A stretch of DNA of 64,000 nucleotides from contig SLTK01000009.1 of NCBI GenBank assembly GCA_004347695.1, positions 258,328 to 322,327 of the forward strand. Reading direction: 5' to 3'. The notes under the pieces were generated by a model that saw only the letters and a program-made list of their open reading frames with translations, was not told where the DNA came from and made no database searches. Made by a program: the position numbers and the translations under genes. Positions 62,555 to 64,000 of the stretch are shown one piece after another; position 1 is the stretch's first letter, and each line of letters starts with the position of its first letter. This DNA is from Chloroflexota bacterium. Its GTDB lineage: Bacteria > Chloroflexota > Anaerolineae > Anaerolineales > Anaerolineaceae.

Positions 62555-64000
62555 TTGGAGGAAATTCTGGAAACACAAAGAATTACTCAGAACTTAGGCA
62601 AAAGCGATCCTGTAAAACAGCTTGCCCCGGGGGTAGTGCTGGTAGGGCGCTATTTGATTCAGGACGTCATCGGGGTTGGCGGGATGGGTTCGGTTTACCG
62701 CGCCCGGGATATGCATTTCCCCAACGTGGTTAAGCTGGTCGCAGTCAAGGAGATGATCAACCAGGGTCGTGACCCGTTGGTGCGTCAAACGATTATCCAA
62801 AACTTTGAGCGCGAAGCCAATATTCTGGTCACACTCAATCATTTTTCCATTCCGAAAATCTTTGATTATTTTTCGCACGACGAACGTTCTTACCTGGTTT
62901 TGGAGTATGTCCACGGCAAAGACCTTGAAGCTATTTTGGGCGAGACTCAGGGGATGCTGACGGAGGATCAGGTTGTTGGATGGGCGATCGAAATCTGCGA
63001 CGTGCTCGAATATTTGCATAACCATAAACCGGAGCCCATCATTTTCCGGGATATGAAACCGTCCAATATCATGATCAACCACCAGGGACATGTCATCCTG
63101 GTTGATTTCGGCATTGCGAAAACGTTTCAAACCGGCCAAAAAGGCACCATGATTGGCACCGAGGGTTATTCTCCCCCCGAGCAATATCGCGGTGATGCCA
63201 CGCAACGCGCCGATATTTATTCCCTTGGCGCGACCATACATCATCTTTTAACAAAGCGAGACCCGCGGCTGGAACCACCATTTTCTTTTGGCGAGCGTCC
63301 CATCCGGCAAATCAACCCCCTGGTCTCAACTGAAATTGAGGCGGTCGTGCAAACTGCGTTGCAATATAACGCAGATGAGCGTTTCCCGGATGCCAGCGAG
63401 ATGAAAAAAGCGCTGCTGGCGGCTGCTAAGAAAACTGGCGCGCTCGACCGGATTGTTGTCCCGAATGTAAGCGACGATCAGACGATTAAGCCCTTGTGGG
63501 TATTTCGCTGCGAGGACGAGGTGCGTGGCTCACCAGCTTTTGACCTTGGTATGATTTTTGTCGGTTCATACGACAACAATCTATACGGCATCGATGCTGC
63601 TAATGGAGAATTTCGCTGGAAATACCCAACGGAAGGCGGGATTGTCACAAAGCCGTTCGTTTCAGACGACCTGGTTTTTGCAGGATCTGAAGATGGACAC
63701 TTGTATGCCATTTCGGCTAAAACCGGCCGCCTTTCCTGGAGTCACCAGGTAGAAAAGCCCATCCGGAGTTCGCCGCGCGTGGTGGACGGCCACGTATATT
63801 TTGGGGCCGATGATGGTTACCTGCACTCCATCAATATTATTTCCACCCGCCGGGAGTTCCGATTTGATGCAGGCGTGGCCGTTCGCTCGTCTCCAGCTAT
63901 GTCAAATGAGTTTATTTACTTCGGCAATGAGGAAGGCGATTTCTTCTGCATCGATTACCACGGGCAGTCGAAATGGCGCTATCGAGCTAAAAAAGGGATT
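62555..64000 (+). CDS. Ser/Thr protein kinase with C-terminal PQQ-like beta-propeller (3' partial)
   Basis: The frame stays open from 62555 to the window end (481 codons). The kinase domain has GVGGMGSVYRARD, VAVKEM, IIFRDMKPSNIM (FRD in place of HRD), DFGIAK and GTEGYSPPEQY. From about residue 305 on, repeats such as GSYDNNLYGIDAANGEFRW, AGSEDGHLYAISAKTGRLSW and FGADDGYLHSI form PQQ-type propeller blades that probably sense a ligand. No ATG is available: TTG at 62555 or CTG at 62567 (GGAGGAA upstream) are the candidates, so the start is uncertain. Confidence 0.88.
   Translation, partial: MEEILETQRITQNLGKSDPVKQLAPGVVLVGRYLIQDVIGVGGMGSVYRARDMHFPNVVKLVAVKEMINQGRDPLVRQTIIQNFEREANILVTLNHFSIPKIFDYFSHDERSYLVLEYVHGKDLEAILGETQGMLTEDQVVGWAIEICDVLEYLHNHKPEPIIFRDMKPSNIMINHQGHVILVDFGIAKTFQTGQKGTMIGTEGYSPPEQYRGDATQRADIYSLGATIHHLLTKRDPRLEPPFSFGERPIRQINPLVSTEIEAVVQTALQYNADERFPDASEMKKALLAAAKKTGALDRIVVPNVSDDQTIKPLWVFRCEDEVRGSPAFDLGMIFVGSYDNNLYGIDAANGEFRWKYPTEGGIVTKPFVSDDLVFAGSEDGHLYAISAKTGRLSWSHQVEKPIRSSPRVVDGHVYFGADDGYLHSINIISTRREFRFDAGVAVRSSPAMSNEFIYFGNEEGDFFCIDYHGQSKWRYRAKKGI

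Noticed and set aside
1..64000. CRISPR array
   Set aside because: No regularly spaced direct repeats were found; the repeats present are palindromic and irregular.

Overview
The window is a dense bacterial chromosome segment of moderately high GC. Gene content and many family variants fit an anaerobic or facultative member of the Chloroflexota, probably close to Anaerolineae: a HypE-like AIR-synthase protein, TIGR03960/DUF2344 radical-SAM neighbours, an Asp23-FakA-DegV-RecG-CoaD operon, DUF362, Hanks kinases with membrane or beta-propeller tails, and multiheme c-type cytochromes. This placement is inferred from gene content and was not tested by a search.

Layout. 1-2.0 kb: end of a HypE-like gene, tRNA-Arg(CCG), a membrane zinc peptidase. 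2.2-4.4 kb: glmS preceded by a recognisable glmS ribozyme. 4.4-8.1 kb: an AT-rich island with one 1033-residue gene fusing a SIR2 NADase-like domain, a STAND-type P-loop NTPase, TPR-like repeats and a C-terminal cold-shock-like domain. It looks like a single-gene immune system and is the strongest novelty in the window. 8.1-11.3 kb: DUF488, a ZnDPC-like protein, LOG and an ATP-cone/uridine-kinase fusion on the minus strand. 11.4-18.1 kb: four electron-transfer genes with about 29 haem sites (a duplicated decahaem lipoprotein, a NapC-like protein with two atypical haem motifs, a nonahaem membrane protein, a cytochrome b-c fusion). 18.3-24.7 kb: an Fe-S-type regulator divergent from nuoB-nuoCD-nuoI, a small four-Cys protein, mrp and ricT. 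24.6-31.7 kb: PIG-L deacetylase, M20 amidohydrolase, a metal-receptor protein, a GntR/FadR regulator and korAB.

31.8-37.6 kb (minus): rhodanese, GNAT-like protein, pyk, rocD, argF. 37.9-44.4 kb: ctaA, then on the minus strand an SDR, FmdB, a TrmH-like methyltransferase, DUF2344, TIGR03960, an atypical SDR and DUF503. 44.6-48.5 kb: folC and lon. 48.6-55.3 kb (minus): coiled-coil protein, coaD, recG, degV, fakA, asp23. 55.4-64 kb: rpmB, rpe, a Ser/Thr kinase, cax, an SH3b protein, DUF971, glnA, DUF362 and a second kinase with PQQ-type repeats that runs off the window.

Functional picture: anaerobic ferredoxin-linked 2-oxoacid metabolism (korAB), partial complex I modules with Fe-S carrier factors, and a multihaem conduit suggest flexible respiration. 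Several small non-coding repeats (TGTCATGCTG family, a MITE-like element, inverted repeats) sit in intergenic gaps. No CRISPR array, rRNA, prophage or transposase gene was seen.
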